Source of the DNA: Aristolochia californica
Lineage: Eukaryota > Streptophyta > Magnoliopsida > Piperales > Aristolochiaceae
Assembly: GCA_029961685.1 (NCBI GenBank)
Contig: JARWKL010000012.1
Location: 15,795,227-15,859,226 of the forward strand
Reading direction: 5' to 3'
DNA length: 64,000 nucleotides
Shown: piece after piece, positions 21,522-36,200 of the stretch
Layout of the letters: each line of letters starts with the position of its first letter
Numbering within the stretch: the stretch's first letter is position 1
Program-made: the position numbers and the translations under genes
Notes under the pieces: model-generated
The model's input: only the letters and a program-made list of their open reading frames with translations
Database searches by the model: none
Told to the model about the DNA's origin: nothing

Positions 21522-23736
21522 TGTTATTAAATTCTAGGGCCTTAACATATAGAGAATTCGGTTAGGTAGAGAAGAGAGAGAAAGAGGAAGAAAAGATAAA
21601 CTCAGTTAGAGAGGAAGAAAGACTCAAATTAGGTCATAGGTCGAGCTCCTAGCTTATTATTCATAATTAGAGGATCTTTACATAATGCCAATTCTCCCCT
21701 TAGGCCAACTAGTAAAATAATAATGAAAAGGCAATTAGGGACTTATTACATCATTATTTTTTACACTCCCCCTGAACGGGAGCAAAAACATTTAAAACAC
21801 CAAGCTTGGAACATGAATGCTAAAGTGGACCGACAACAACTGCTTTAGTTAAGATATCTATTAGTTGGTTATTGGAAGGGATATGATGTATGCTAGTAAC
21901 TGCAACTTTGAAATTTTTTCAAATGAAGTCACGATCGATCTCAAGGTGTTTGATTCCCTCATGAAATTCTAGATTTGTGATATGAATAATTGTTTGATTA
22001 TCACAATGTAATTGCATATAGATTTCTATTGAAAAAATGAGCTAAGTTAGTAGTGAGTTAAGCCATTATATTTCACTAACTAAACGTTCTTATACTTTTG
22101 TGCTCAATCTTGCCACGATACTTTGTTTCTTATTGTGCTAAGTCATTAGGTTCCACCAACCATTGTGTATAAAATAGAAATAGATTTTCTGTCATCAACA
22201 AAGTATGCGCAATTTGCATCTACGAACCCTTCAACTTTGAAGTGTCCATAATTCTTATACAATAACCTTTGTATTGAATTCTTCTTTAAATACTTCAAAA
22301 CCTTCTCAAGTGTTTAACCAATAAGAAAGTTGAGATTTATGCAAAAACAAACTAATGAAACTCACAACAAACAAAATATTTGGTCTAGTAACTATTAAAT
22401 AGATAACTTACCAACTAGCCTTCTTTGGCATTTTCCTACATCTACCTCATTACTAGACCCAACACATAGCTACACATTAGGTCCATTGGAGTACCAAGAG
22501 ACCTACAACGAAACATTCCACTCTCTTTAAATAAATTGAATACAAACTTTCTTTGAGATAAAATAATACTATGTTAAGACAGTAATACTCCAATACCAAG
22601 AAAATATTTTAATAAGCCCAAATATTTTTTTAGAAAATTTGGGACAACTTTTTCTTTATCTAGTGAATACCACTCTTATCACTTCCAATGAGAATAATAT
22701 CATTTATATAAACAGTCATAAAACTACTCCATGACTAGTATGGTTCACAAATACAAAGTGATCCACATCCAACCTCTTAAAACCAAAATCATAACCTACC
22801 TTGAGGAATTTCTCATTCCATCTTTGTGGTGATTATTTCTCCCCCTCAACAACAATATCGGGTGGTTGAAGCCTGTATACTTCTTCAAGAAGGTCTCCAT
22901 GAAGAAAGACATACTTTATATCAAGTTGATGAATAACGTAATAGAAATTTGCAGCACGAGAGATAAGAACCCTTTCAGAGTTGAGTTTGGCAACTAGGAT
23001 GTCTACTCATAATCAATTTCATAGGTTTGTAAATCCTTTAGCAACCAATCGAGCTTTGAGTCAAACAATATCGTCATCTAGATATACTTCATTGTTTAAA
23101 TCCATCAACAACCCACATTTGTTTACCATGAGGTGAGGAAGTCTAGTTCCAACTATTATTGTCATATATGGATGTCTTCTCCTTCAGAAACCAATCGAGT
23201 TTTGAGTCAAGCAATATTATCATCTGGATTATACTTCATTGCGAAAATCCATCAACAATCCATAGGCTTTTTAACCACGAGGTGAGGAAGTCTAGTTCCA
23301 ACTATATTGTCTTATATAGATGTCTTCTCTTCGTTTATGGCAGCTCCCCATCCTAGATGTTCAAAGCCTTTTCATGATTCTTGGGAATATACACAATGGA
23401 CAAGTCAGCTAGAAAATAAAAAACTCCAAGAGTCAATGAGTGGAAATAAAATAAAAAAATAGGGTGGAAAGTGGAGGCCTTATGTTGAACACAAGAACAA
23501 GGTTATTTCCTAGTTGCAATTGGATAGGTATCATTATGGAGTCCAAATACAATAGGAGAAGAGGGAGAATCACTACCCTCAGAATCAGTAGATTGACAAA
23601 TGATTGGTTGGCCATTAGAGAGGGAGGATCCAATAACGGCTGATATGGAGTATGTGAAAATGGTTGGTATAGTGGCTCAACAGGTCGAAACATGCCTGAA
23701 GAAGACTCAAAGCTAGAGGAGTAGATACTTTAGAAT
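21522..23736 (-). mobile_element. Minus-strand Copia fragment with 3' LTR
   Basis: On the minus strand the LTR (21765 to 21522, 244 bp) begins TGTAAAAAATAATG and ends TTTAATAACA. It is preceded by a GTTCAGGGGGAGTG polypurine tract. To the right lie decayed RNase H and RT (about 21800-23100) and linker sequence to 23736. The pol part is too broken for any long frame. A 146-bp direct duplication lies inside (23041-23330). Confidence 0.65.
23041..23330 (-). repeat. 146-bp tandem duplication inside Copia pol remnant
   Basis: Units start at 23041 (GCAACCAATCGAG) and 23187 (GAAACCAATCGAG). Both contain GAGGTGAGGAAGTCTAGTTC and end near GATGTCTTCTC. Differences are scattered, so the duplication is not recent. 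Confidence 0.8.
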
Positions 23737-24869
23737 TGTTTAATTTAGGATCCCCTGATTAGAACCTCGAGCAAAGTAAGAGAGGGAGAGGAGGAGAAAA
23801 GAAGAAGAGAAGAGAAGAAGGGAAGAGAAGGTAAAGAGAGAGGACCCAAGTAGAGAAGAGAGAAAGGAAGGGAGAGAGAGAGAACCTTTAAGCTAAGAGA
23901 AAGCTTGGATGAATTGAGAGAAGAGGGGAGAGCTTGAATGCTCTATTGCAAGCCAAGGGCTTCTATTTATAGTTTTTGAAAGGATGTTACAATGTCTATA
24001 ATGCCCTTATGACTACAAGCTTTATATAAGAAAATATATAAGTAGACATGTTCTTCTTGGCTAATTACATCCTCGTACCATCTTTATGAAATGACTTCTT
24101 ATTTACCATCATGCCACCTCTCTTGGACATATAGGCTTAAGCCCATCTTCTAACCCCCCACCCCCCACCTCTCCTCCTAAAGCTGGGGGGTGAGAAAACA
24201 TCATAAATGCCCAACTTGCTACAAATGGCTGATAGGATCTTGTGAGTTTGTGAGGATGTTTGCAACTTGTCCTTGTCATGAGAAATGTCTCAGAGATAAT
24301 ATGCTGGCTTGGAATTTTTTTTGTATAAAATTGCAGTCCACCTCAATTACATCATATCTTTCAACAAGAATAGAAATATGATCCTCAAAGAAAGTAACAT
24401 CAATAAAAATAGAATTTTTAAGTAAAGAAGGATGATAACATATATATCTTTTTTAATTCCTAGGGTAACCTTAAAAGATGCACTTAAAGGATTTTGGATC
24501 AAATTTATTTCTTCTTGGCAAACAAATTAGGAACAAAACAATTGTCTCTAAACACTTGAACTGAAAGAGGAAAATGATTGTCATTCAAGAAAAGAGATGA
24601 GAAGGGTGATTTTTTAACAAAACAATAGAGGGTATGTGGTTAATAGGATAGTTGGCAAACAAAATAGCATAGGGGCTAGTAGAACTAAAGAACATTCAAT
24701 GATAAAAATAAGTCTCGAGCAACTTTTAATAAATATATTTTTTTCTTTCAATAACACCATATCATTGAGGGGTTTATGTACATGAAACTCGATGAACTAT
24801 GCCTTTATGAGAAAAAAAAAAAAGGGATTGAAATTAGTTGATTTCTAAGGCCTTATTCACATAATAATA
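23737..24869 (-). mobile_element. Minus-strand Copia LTR with partial internal region
   Basis: LTR about 23737-24156: the plus strand begins TGTTTAATTTAGGATCCCC, has a GA-rich stretch and a CTATTTATAG box (reverse TATA) near 23962, and ends CATCTTCTAACC. The polypurine complement follows as a C-rich run (24157-24180) and AAAGCTGGGGGGTGAGAAAACATC. The internal part to about 24869 resembles the Copia integrase/RT linker but carries no catalytic motif. Confidence 0.6.
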
Positions 24870-26228
24870 ACAAGGCATTAAGAGAAGAAATAAGAGGAAG
24901 AAAAGAGGAGGAGATGAGGAGAGGAGGAGAGGAGAAGAGTTCTAGCTCGTGGAGATGCTAGGAGGAGAAATCAAGGGAGAGAAAGAAGAGAGAAAAGGGG
25001 AGACAAGAGGGAGCACAAATTTGTGCTTAAGAGAATTGAACTTAATGCTCTTCCCCAGGTCTTAAGGCTCTATTTATAGTTTTGAGAGACTTTTTACAAA
25101 TACTAGAATGCCCTAAGGACTACTTCCTTCAAAAACAAAAAAGACATAAGAGTACATACATCAACTTGTATTATTACAACTCTATGCCATCTTTACAGAA
25201 GTTCCCTTTTTTGTTAACCATGCCACCTTGTGCCTTATTTACCATCCACGCCACTCCTACCTGTGGACGGTTCCTTCTAATACTCCCCCTCAAGCTGGTG
25301 CATAAACATCATAAGTCCCTAATTTTGTACATGTATCATGAAGAGTTGTTGTTGTTATTGCTTTGGTGAAGATATTTGCATATTGGTTTTTTAATGGGAT
25401 GTAGTGCATGGTGATGTCTCCAACCTGTGGCTTTTCTCTGATGAAGTGGCAGTCGTTTGTATATATGTTTGGTCCTTTGATGAAGTATTGGGTTGGTAGC
25501 TATGTGAATTACTGCCCGATTATCAGTGTAGTTGCATTGATTTTTTACAAGAGAAACCCAATTATGATAATAAGGATTTTATCCATATCATTTCACTTAT
25601 TGCATGGGCCATGACTCTGTATTTTGCTTCTACACTTAATTGGGCTATAACTGTTTATTTTTTACTCCACCAGATGACTAGATTGCCACCTGCTACTATA
25701 CAATACCTAAAAGTAGATTTTCTGTCACTAGATGATCTTGCCCAGTCTGCATCAGCAAACCCTTCTATGTTGATATGTCCATGATTTTAGTATAATAGGC
25801 CTTGTCTTGGATTCCTTTTTAGGTATCTAAGAATTCTCTCTAAGGCTTGCCAATGGGATATTCAAGGATGATGCATGAACTAATGAACAATGCTTACTAC
25901 AAAAGAAACGTCAGGTCGGGTTACTATAAAGTAGAGTAGTTTTCCAACAAGTCTTTGAAATCTTCCTATATCTACTTCATCTCCTTCATCCAATGTAATT
26001 TGGCATTTAGATCCATTGGTGAATCAAGAGGTTTATGGCCCATCATATCTATTTCCTCCAACAGATCTAGCACATAGGCCATGTTTTGATTGCAGAACCT
26101 CTATGCCAAGGAAGTATTTGAGTAAGCCCAAACCTTTGGTTTGGAATGTCTTGATTAGTTCCTCCTTTGATTAGAGTGAAGAAGCACCCACTCTGACATT
26201 AAACCCTAGAATACCAAATCTCATACCA
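24870..26228 (-). mobile_element. Minus-strand Copia element with large internal deletion
   Basis: 3' LTR about 24870-25282, then polypurine complement CTCCCCCTCAAGCTGGTG, then RNase H and the RT C-terminus (to about 26150). Sequence then jumps directly to a primer-binding-site complement (CTCATACCAT, 26219-26228). Gag, protease, integrase and most of RT are absent. The LTR at 26229-26533 stands in the 5' LTR position. The left LTR border is approximate. Confidence 0.6.
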
Positions 26229-26533
26229 TGTTAGATTCTAGAGTCGCATATTTAGAGAACTTAGGGTTTGTAGGTAGAAAGTGGAAGAAGAAGAGAAAAG
26301 AGGAAAAGTGAGGAAAGGAGAGAGATCGAGTAGGAGAGAAACCAAGAGAGGCTAGAGTGAATTAGGGTTGAGAGCACATCCTAGATGCCCTCCCCCTCAC
26401 ACCTTTATTTATAGTCTTGAGGGAATAAACCCTAGTACATGAGTAAAGTAAAAAGACTTAAAGAATTGACATAATTATATCTTCATGCCACTCACTCTCT
26501 AAATTACATAAAGTGTCGCTAACTTCTTTAACA
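26229..26533 (-). mobile_element. Copia LTR shared by two neighbouring elements
   Basis: The plus strand starts TGTTAGATTCTAG and ends CTTTAACA, 305 bp. A primer-binding-site complement lies on its left and a polypurine complement (CTCCCCTTCAAGCTGG) on its right. It therefore acts as 5' LTR for the left unit and 3' LTR for the right unit. A CTTTATTTATAG box (reverse TATA) is at about 26402. Confidence 0.7.
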
Positions 26534-29500
26534 CTCCCCTTCAAGCTGGTGAAAAACATCATAAATTCCTAGCTTTGAAAATGTCTCTAAGAGAGATTTT
26601 TCAGCAATGGCCTTTGTGAAGATATCTACAAGTTGATTCTTGGATGGGATGTATTGCATAGATTACTCTAGCTTGCAACTTCTCACAAACAAAATGACAT
26701 TCTATCTCGATATATTTTGTTCTTTCATGAAACACTGGGTTGTTTGAAATACGAATGGATGTCTGATTATCACAATGAAGTTGCATTAGTGTGTTTACTT
26801 GGAACCTCAACTCAGTCATAAAGAGTTTTAGGGGCTAATAGTTCACTTACTGCATGTGCCATTGATCTATCTTCTGATTCAGCACTTGACCTTGCAAACA
26901 CATATTGCTTTTTGCTTCTCCAGGTGACTAGGTTATCTCCAACAGATTTACAATAATCGGAGGTAGTTTTTCTATTATATGGTAAACCTGCCCAGTCTGC
27001 ATCTGCAAAACCTTCTATGTTTGTATTGTCCATGGCTCTTGAATAATAACCCTTGACCAAGGTTTTTTTTCAAGTATCGAAGAATTTGTTCCAATACTTC
27101 CCAATGAGTTTGTTCTGGTCGATGCATAAACTGACTGATGACACTAACTGAATAAGATATATAAGGTCTTGTAGCCGAGAGATAGATTAATTTCTCAACA
27201 AAACATCATCCAATATCAACATCACCACCAGCCTCAATAGATAATTTAACATTGGGCTCCATAGGTGTATCGATTGGCTTACACCTAAGCATTCCGGTTT
27301 CTTGTAAAAGGTCAATAACATACTTCCTTTGTGATATAACTATGTTGTATTTCAATGGCATAACTTCTACGGCAAAGAAGTATTCGAGAAGCCCCAAGCC
27401 TTAGTTTGAAATTTCCTTTTCAAGTCTTCTTTGACTTGTTGAATTCCATTATAGTCACTCAGAGTGATAACAATATCATCAACATATACTGCCCTGAGAA
27501 TCTTCCATCGAGTGGTATTTTTGAGAAATACTAAGTGAAGACTCTCACATCTCTCAAACCCAAGTTGAGTGACAACCATAGTAAACTTATCAAACCAGGC
27601 TCGTGGGGATTGTTTGGGCTCATAGATGGGCTTTTTTAACCAACACACCTGCTTCCCGTCAACCACATAACCAGGTGGTTGAACCTTCTAACGTTCTTTT
27701 GAAATACCACCATTTAAGAAGGATTTCATGATATCTAATAAATGTAGTTCCCATTTAAAAGTAGTTGCATGAGAAATAAGAACACGAAAAAAATCATTTT
27801 GGCCACCGGTGAGAATGTCTCATCATAATCAATGCCAAATGATTGAGTATAGCCTTTAGCCACCAACCATGCTTTGTATTTGGCAATACTTCTATCTGGA
27901 TTATACTTAAGTGTAAAAACCTACTTGCAACCGTCTGGTTCTTATTAGCAGAGAGAAGAACCAAATCCCAGATAGAATTTTGATACGTAGCCTAAATCTT
28001 GTCTTCCTTGGCAGTTTTCCATGTTGAATTTTTTAATGCCTCTTCATAAGTACTTAGGACCAAAGAAGATGATTTAGAAGACAAAAAAGAAACACAATTG
28101 GAGGACAAATGATGAGTAGAAAGAAAATTAGAGATTGGATGTGCAGTGGATGGTGGACAAGTAGTGGTATGTGGTTCTTTACAAAGGGTGACAGGGCGAG
28201 CATCATTGGTGGGTCAAACACAACTGGAGAAGATGGAAGAGGACGTACATCAGGAGCATCAGAGGATTGCACAGGTGAGTAGTCAACAGGAGGAGAGAGA
28301 GGAGTCTCATGTGATTGTGATGATTGATAAGCACACCTGGCTTGGGCATACCTATAGAGGGTGAAAAACCAAGAGGAGAGCTAGTCGATGAATAACTTGG
28401 GCATACCTATAGACACATGAGGATCGATGAATAATACATTTGTCTTGATAGAGAGTTTGAAATTGAGTAGAAAAGTACTCTTGGGCATTATCAGATCAAA
28501 ATATCTGAATTTTGGTGTGAGTTTCTACCATAGCACAAAAGGCATTCAATATGGATATCACCTTTGACCTTTCTTTCATCAAATATAACCATGTTACATT
28601 AGTATGATCATCCAAACTAATTACGAAAGTTTTAGAGTGAGAAATATTGGGAACATTAATAGGTCCCTACGCATCTAAATGAATTAAAGCAAAAGGTCTT
28701 GAAACAACATTGTTTTCCCGATGATGGAAAGTAAATCGATGATGTTCCCCAAGTTCACAAAATTCACATGATAATGTAGAAGTTGAACTCAGAGAAGGAA
28801 CTAAAGACTTTAACTTGAGTAAAGAGCGATGACCCAACCTATTGTGCTATTGTTGTGCCTCTTTATCAATAACCACAACAACTTCCACATTTGTAATATG
28901 TAAGAAGTAAAAATCTCCTCTCTCATGGCTTCCACCTATCACTTGCTTCGTCTTGATATCCTGAAATACCCAATAAGATGAAAAAAAGTAATAAACCAAT
29001 TGAGTCTTTTTATTGATTGACTAACAAACATAAGACTAACAGGAAATTGTGGCACAAATAAAACATAAGTGAGTGAGGGAGAGAAGGATAAGGGGGAAGT
29101 ATTGGTGCCTTGAATTTTTGTTTGAGATCCATATGCAATAGATACAAACCAATTTGTGGTACATGGTGACATATTTGATTGGTCATGTATGTGACTAGTG
29201 AGATGTTCAAAGGCACCTGAATCTATAATCCAAGATGAAGAACTACCACTAGAATCTGAGATTAAGGAAAACACATATGAGGTGGCCACAATGGCTATAG
29301 TGGCATTCTGGGGTGCTGCCATAAAGCTCTTGAATTTATGAAATAGTGTATAGTCTTCATCTGACAAGGTGTTTCCTTTGGTTTAGTCATTAGGTACTTC
29401 ACTGCTTGCTGATATAGTGGAAGTGGAACTTGATTTGCTTTGAAATAATCCGGTCTACCATGTAAATTCCAGCATTTATCAACTCGATGATTATTCAAGC

Positions 29501-30250
29501 CACAAAAGGTGCACTTCCTGTTTTGACTTGGATTTGAAGTGGAATTAGAATTGGAATCATTTCCACTCCTTCCTGTACCTTGGCCATATGTTACCTCTTC
29601 CTTGATCTCTTCTTTGATTATTACCCCTTCTTGCCATTGGTGTACATAGTAGAATTTTCAGTTTGTTTTTGTTGTGAGGCAGGTGATTTGATTGGTACCC
29701 GTAACATTGTTGCACATACAACATTAAAGGAGGGTATGGCACTGGAGCTCAATACCTGTCTTGACAACCTCTGAAATAATGTCTCCCCTTTGCTTATCTT
29801 GGGTGGCAATATTGGTTGAATAAGGTTGAGTTACAATCCACTCGTGAAGTAAGTCGTGGAACCTAGCAAAGTACTAATGGAAAGAGCCTCCATGATTTGT
29901 TTTAGATAATTCCTTAACTATATCTTAATTTTTTTGTAGACCATTAGAAGTGAAGCACAATTGTGAGCAAATGTCCCAAATATCCTTAGCTGACTTGAGG
30001 TGAATGAAATTGTTTGCTACCACCTCTTCCATACTAATGGTCAACCAACATATTATCAAGGTGTCTTCTTTTAGCCTCTTGTGATAATACAAACAAGTAT
30101 ACCTTCATTCAAGTACCTCACCTAGATTATCCTTTTCTTACATCCTTTATCTTCTCCAACCATTTCTTCAGCTTATCAAAAGATCTCTTCTATTACTTTC
30201 GCTATCTAATAGCCTTTTGCTTTCATATTTGATGTCTGACACCGTCATAG
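26534..30250 (-). pseudogene. Degraded full-order Copia gag-pol
   Basis: Read right to left, the minus strand carries a gag part with an intact CCHC knuckle (CTFCGLNNHRVDKC, about 29518-29477). Next comes an aspartic protease with SWIIDSGAFEHL (about 29236), then integrase (DDHTNVTWLYLMKERS near 28600, followed by a SDNAQEYF block). RT follows with QSPRAWFDKF and YVDDIVI (about 27490), then EYFFAVEV and KYVIDLLQETGML. RNase H comes last, with GFADADWAGLPYNRKTTSDYC (27010) and LHCDNQTSIRI (26770). The order protease, integrase, RT, RNase H identifies Ty1/Copia. Many stops and frameshifts make it non-functional. No 5' LTR was found at its right end. Confidence 0.85.
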
Positions 30251-31861
30251 ATATTTGATGATATGGCTTCACATTCCCCTCATCACCATAGACCATAAGC
30301 ACCACAATTTGGCAAGTTACTCATATGCTTCAAATCCCTATTATTCTAAAAAGAGTTAATTCATAACAAATAGACAACTACATATTGATAACCTTCCATA
30401 AGATACCAGACTTTATCTCATATAATAAGATCTCACTCCAACCACTATAAGATTGAAACTTCATTGCACATTTCTATTGTCTCCATGTCCAAAGAAGGTT
30501 TGATATCCCCTTCACACTACAACACAGAAGCATTTGAAGAATAATCATGACCCTTCTTGGAAAGAACAACTTAAAAATCATCAAAATCAACTACTCACAA
30601 AAGCTTACAATCTTTACATGATGGATGAACTTGAAAAAGTTCTCATTGCTAAAGACAATTCAAGCTCATACGCTATAAAACGATGGTATGCTTATATAAG
30701 CATTGAAATTGGAAAACCATTCTTTAGAGCCTCACTAGCAACCTTATGAAAATTCTGATATTTTATAAATCTAGTTGAAGCAATCCAACACTATTTTGGC
30801 CCACTAGAATGCTCAAAGCTCAACACTCTTCCAATCTGTAAAAAGTTTAAGCTTTGAAGCCAAAGTCACATAGTTAAACTGTAGAAGCCAAACTCAACTA
30901 GTAATGAATCCTTTTCTATGAAGTAAATAAGATTCCAAGACGTAATCTTTAATTATGGAGTTTGACTAGAAATATGGAGTCTATTGCTTAACATTCTTTT
31001 TCTTTATGACCTTTATAAGTTTGCTTTCAAATGTGTGGTGTATATGAATTTCCTATGTGCAAAAGTCTTTGTAATGATCTAACACTTATATAAACAAGTT
31101 TATAATAGTTGACACCAGTTATGATAAATATATGTCTTAGGAGAGTGCTTTGTAAGTTTTCTTTTTTAAGTAGGGAAGTTTTTCTTACAAAAATTGTTGT
31201 TTCTTTGTTCTCACAAGTGGCAAAACCTTAACTTAGTAGTCTGTCAATCCTATTCTCTCTAGGAGATGTAAGTCCTTGGGCTAAAATCTTGATCACTATA
31301 ATCTATATATATCGACACAACAATGTGCTCTATAGTTGTTGCTTTGATGGATCTTCTTTAATAGAAAACGTGCTTATATGATGAAACAAATGAATGTGAC
31401 AATGTTGATTTAAGATTTCCTCACTCGACTTAGCTGGTCGTTGTGCTTGTTACTCGACTTATTATCCAACTTTTAGTTAGTAGTGATTGAATCATATTTA
31501 GCTTTGTTGAATTTATATATTTTAGTAGCTCCTAGCTCTTAGTTTAGTGGTGGTGAATTCATATCTATTGGCTTTGGATTTTAATAGTGGAATTACCTTG
31601 TAACCTAATTCATTGTCATATAATTTTTTATGCAACATGCATTTATTTACTAATTTATTGTTATATATTTATTTTATTAAAATTAATCTGAACTTAAATC
31701 TAGTGCTTGGATATGCTAAAACAACATAAAGGTACAATACTGCAACAACGACTCCGTGATTACTTTAAAAAATCATTGTTAGCAATCATAAGTGTAAAAG
31801 ATGTGGTAAAAAATCTAACATCCCTGAAAATGAATCTAATGAAACTAAACTTGAAATTTGG
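30251..31861. other. AT-rich sequence, nothing recognised
   Basis: Contains small frames only (for example 30534-30749 plus). No LTR, polypurine tract or transposase motif was recognised. It separates the Copia block from the triplicated repeat. Confidence 0.4.
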
Positions 31862-33204
31862 CAGAGTTCAATTGAATCTAGTAGAGCTAAATTGAATTTG
31901 ACAGATTTTAGCTAAATTTCAATTTTGACTCAAGAAGATTCATCTTTAGTGATAGTAATTTTTACCCACTTATAGATTTACTCTTCATAACAATCATTTA
32001 TTTATTATTACTATGTCATATCTATACTATTTTGGTAGATTTCAGCCCCCGATCCAGTTACTTATATAGCCAAGACTATTCACTTGTTACATTAGGACCG
32101 ATAGTGAGACCCATTCCTATGCGCCACCTGAAGGTATGTTTGGAACCCTAGAAAAGAAAAGAAAAAAAAGAATTGGTGATTATTATTTAAAAAATAGTTA
32201 GTAAAAATACAATAATAATTAATTTTTTTATTAAATATTTTTTAGAATAATAATGATCAAAATTTTATTTTCTTTTCGTTTCACGTAGGGTTGAAAAACA
32301 AACTTTAAGGTCCGGCTGAGATTCCCCTGACAACGGTCTGCTTCGTCGAATCAACCATCAATCGGCATTAGGCTTTGACTGCCATTTCTACTGAATCCTT
32401 GTACGTAACAAGATGAAGGTGAGCAGTTGGGCGAAGTTAAATTGAATCTAGTAGAGCTAAATTGAATTTGACAAATTTTAGCTTGCTTGATTCAATTTAG
32501 TTCTACTAAATTTCAATTTTGACTCAGGAAGATTCATCTTTAGTGATGGTAATTTTTACCCACTTATAGATGTACTCTTCATAACAATCATTTATTTATT
32601 GTTACTATGTCATATCTATACTATTTTAGTAGATTTCAGCCCCCCATCTAGTCACCTATATAGCCAAGACTGTTCACTTGTTACGTTAGGACCGATAGTG
32701 AGAATCATTCCTATGCGCCACTTGAAGGTATGTTTGGAACCCTAGAAAGGAAAAGAAAAAAAAGAATTGATGATTATTATTTAAAAAATAGTTAGTAAAA
32801 ATAAAAAATAATTAATTTTTTATTAACTATTTTTTAGAATAATAATGATCAAAATTTTATTTTCTTTTCGTTTCACGTAGGGTCGAAAAATAAACTTTAA
32901 GGTCTGGCTGAGATTCCCCCGGCAACGGCCTGCTTCGTCGAATCAACCATCAATCGACGTCAGGCTTTGACTGCCATTTCTACCGAATCCGCTTGATTAC
33001 CATTTCTACCGAATCTTTGTACGTAGCAAGATGAAGGTGAGCAGTTGGGCGGAGTTAAATTGAATCTAGTAGAGCTAAATTGAATTTGACAGATTTTAGC
33101 TTGATTCAATTTAGTTCTACTAAATTTCAATTTTGACTCTAGAAGATTCATCTTTAGTGATAGTAATTTTTACCACTTGTTACGTTAGGATCGATAGTGA
33201 AACC

Positions 33205-36200
33205 TAGGGGTGGCATTGAGCCGAACTGAGCCCGAACCTGCCTATGTTCGAGCTAAGCCTCGTCTCGAGCCTAAAATTGTTATCGAGCTCGAGCCCAAAA
33301 ATTTTAATCGAGCTCGAGCCGAGCTTCGAGCCGAACTCAAGCCTCAACATACATTTAAATTTTTTTTAAAAATATATATCAAATAAATTATATACAAAAC
33401 TATACATACATTTTACATAAAATTGGGCATAACCTCTACATAAAATTAGGCATAACCTATATATATAATACATGTATAAGATTGAGGCATAACCTCTTCT
33501 TAAAATTGAGTATAATCTATGTATATAATACCTGTATAAAATTCGGCATGACCTCAACTTAAAATTGGGCATAATCAATACACATAATACCTGCATAAAC
33601 ACTCCACAAACACTCCATAAAATTATCTATACATTCCATAAACACTTCATAAAATAGTCTAAACACTTCATACACTGCATAATATTATAAATAAACTTCA
33701 TACGATAATCAAACACAACAAAATTAAATGAAATATCACTATCAATTTACAATCACCCAAATAAAAACTATAAATCCATTATAAAATTACAAACTATAGT
33801 TGTTTCTCTTAATGCTAGAAAATAATATACGTCCCTGCATGAGCAAAATCTTCACCTATGACAAAAACAAAAAAATAAAATTAGTTATTATCAGATAAAA
33901 AAATACTCTTCCACTACTAGTTACTTAATGTCGTTAAAAATATTAAAATTACCATGATGAGAGAAACATGAAAAATCATGTAGCTGGTAGCATTATCTCT
34001 ACACTCTTCTTCTTAGGCTATAATCATAAAACAAAATTTTAATAAATAAAACTAAAAAATATCATAATAAAGAATTGATCAAATAAATTCACCTTTTGAT
34101 TTTTCTTTACACCGTGAAGAACCCAAACCTAATCACTGCTACAAATCAAAGCTTGAACTGTACTTGGTGCCAAGGAAGAACGATATGAGTCTATTACTCT
34201 ACCACTAGCACTAAATGTAGACTCTGAAGCTACTGTGGATATGGGAATTACAAGGATGTCTGCTGCCATCTTAGATAATACCCGAAATTTCATATGATTC
34301 ACTTTCCACCATTCTAAAACATCAAAATCATATTGTGAAGTTTCCTCACAACTATATACACCTTCTTCAAGATAAATTTCCAATTTTGACCTTGGTGAAT
34401 TAACTACATCCTTTTGTTTCATATAACTCATTAACTTTGACCAACCTGAACTTGATGAAGGCCTACGACTTGTGGAAACACCCATACAGCTAGTACTTGA
34501 AACAATCTCTTCATTTTTAATATCTACATTATATAAGGATACATATTCATCGTAGATCTCATATAAGGTGCGTCGAACTAAATTTAACTTCCTCTTGAGA
34601 ATATATCACTTGGAAACACATTTCGATCAACTTTAATTTGACCCTTGGATCCAAAACTGAAGCAACAACCATCAATAAATTGCATTCACCCCAATACTTC
34701 TCAAATTTCTCTTTCATTCTACTAACCATTGTCCTAATGAAAACATTTTCATTTGTAGAATGAAAATCCAGAACTTTTTTTACCCTATATACCTCACTAA
34801 GGTACAAATTAGAAGTAGGGTAGTCACTCCCAGAAATTATATTAGTAACTGCATTAAAAACTTCTAAAATCTCATACACCATGTCAACCTTTTCCCATTC
34901 ATCAAAACTTGGCAAACAATCATATGTTGGTTCTTTAATTTTAAATCTACATAATGCATCTTTGAATTTTAATGCAGAAGACAACATGTCATAAGTGGAG
35001 TTCCAACGAGTTGGACAATCAATAACGAACCTCTTTTCACCAAGTTCTAATTGTTGTACAATTTCAGAAAAAGTGCGAAGTCTAGCCTCAGACAAATTTA
35101 TGAATTTGACACTTTCACGCACATTATCAATGATATCCTTAATCTGAACAAGACCATCTTGGACTAATAAGTTCAAAATATGAGCACAACAACGCACATG
35201 AAACAACTTTCCACCACACACCAAAATTTTTTTCCTTGAAAAATCTTGTTTCAAAACTCTGATACAAACATCATTATATGCAGCATTATCAACTGAAATA
35301 CTAAAAACTTTATTTTCGATCTCCCACTCTTTCAAACACTTGTAAATAGCATCTGCTACATCAACGCCACGACGAGGAGGAGGAACATGCACAAAACTCA
35401 AGACTCGTTTTTGTAGCTTCCAATTACTGTCAATAAAATGCCCAGTAATAACCATGTATTCAATTTTTTGACTTTTGAGACTTCCAAAGATCTATGGTAA
35501 GACTAATCTTGTTAATCTCTTTTAACAAAATTTTAAATTTCTTTTTCTCTGCCTCATACACCTCCATACACTCCTTCTTAATGGTCTTACGGGATATTTT
35601 CTCATAATTCATATTTTCCATCTTCATTACAAAATTAAATCTCTCCTCTTCTACTATCATGAATGGATGTTCATGCATAAGAATCTAATGAGCAATGAGT
35701 ACTCTCATTTTAGCTTGATCATATTTTCCTCCAAAATCCATAAAAGGAAGTCCAGATGGACTCTGATCAACATTAGACCCCGCTCCCACTGGTTGAAAGT
35801 TTTAAGGTTTTTTGTTTTCTAATTGCCACTTTTCTACTAGTGCAACGTTTCAAATGTCGACTCATATGTGTGGTCACTCCACTACTAATAACACTCAAAT
35901 TGATTTTACAATGAACACATTGAGCCTTTTTTGTACCATTAAGTGATACTTCTTTGAATTCCAACCACACATGAGACTTTTTTTGTCTTTTTGAAGTATG
36001 AGTAGAATCACCTTCATCCTCATTTATGGTAATTTCATCTGGGCCCACTTCTATGATAGAGGGTAGTGACTCTGGTGGAGTTGAGTCACTATTTATAGCC
36101 ACACTAGAACTAGTGTTAATTATTGATGTCAATTGAGGAGGTGTTGACATTCTTACTTCTATAAAAAAAAAAAAAATTACAAATTAAAAACATAAAGAAA

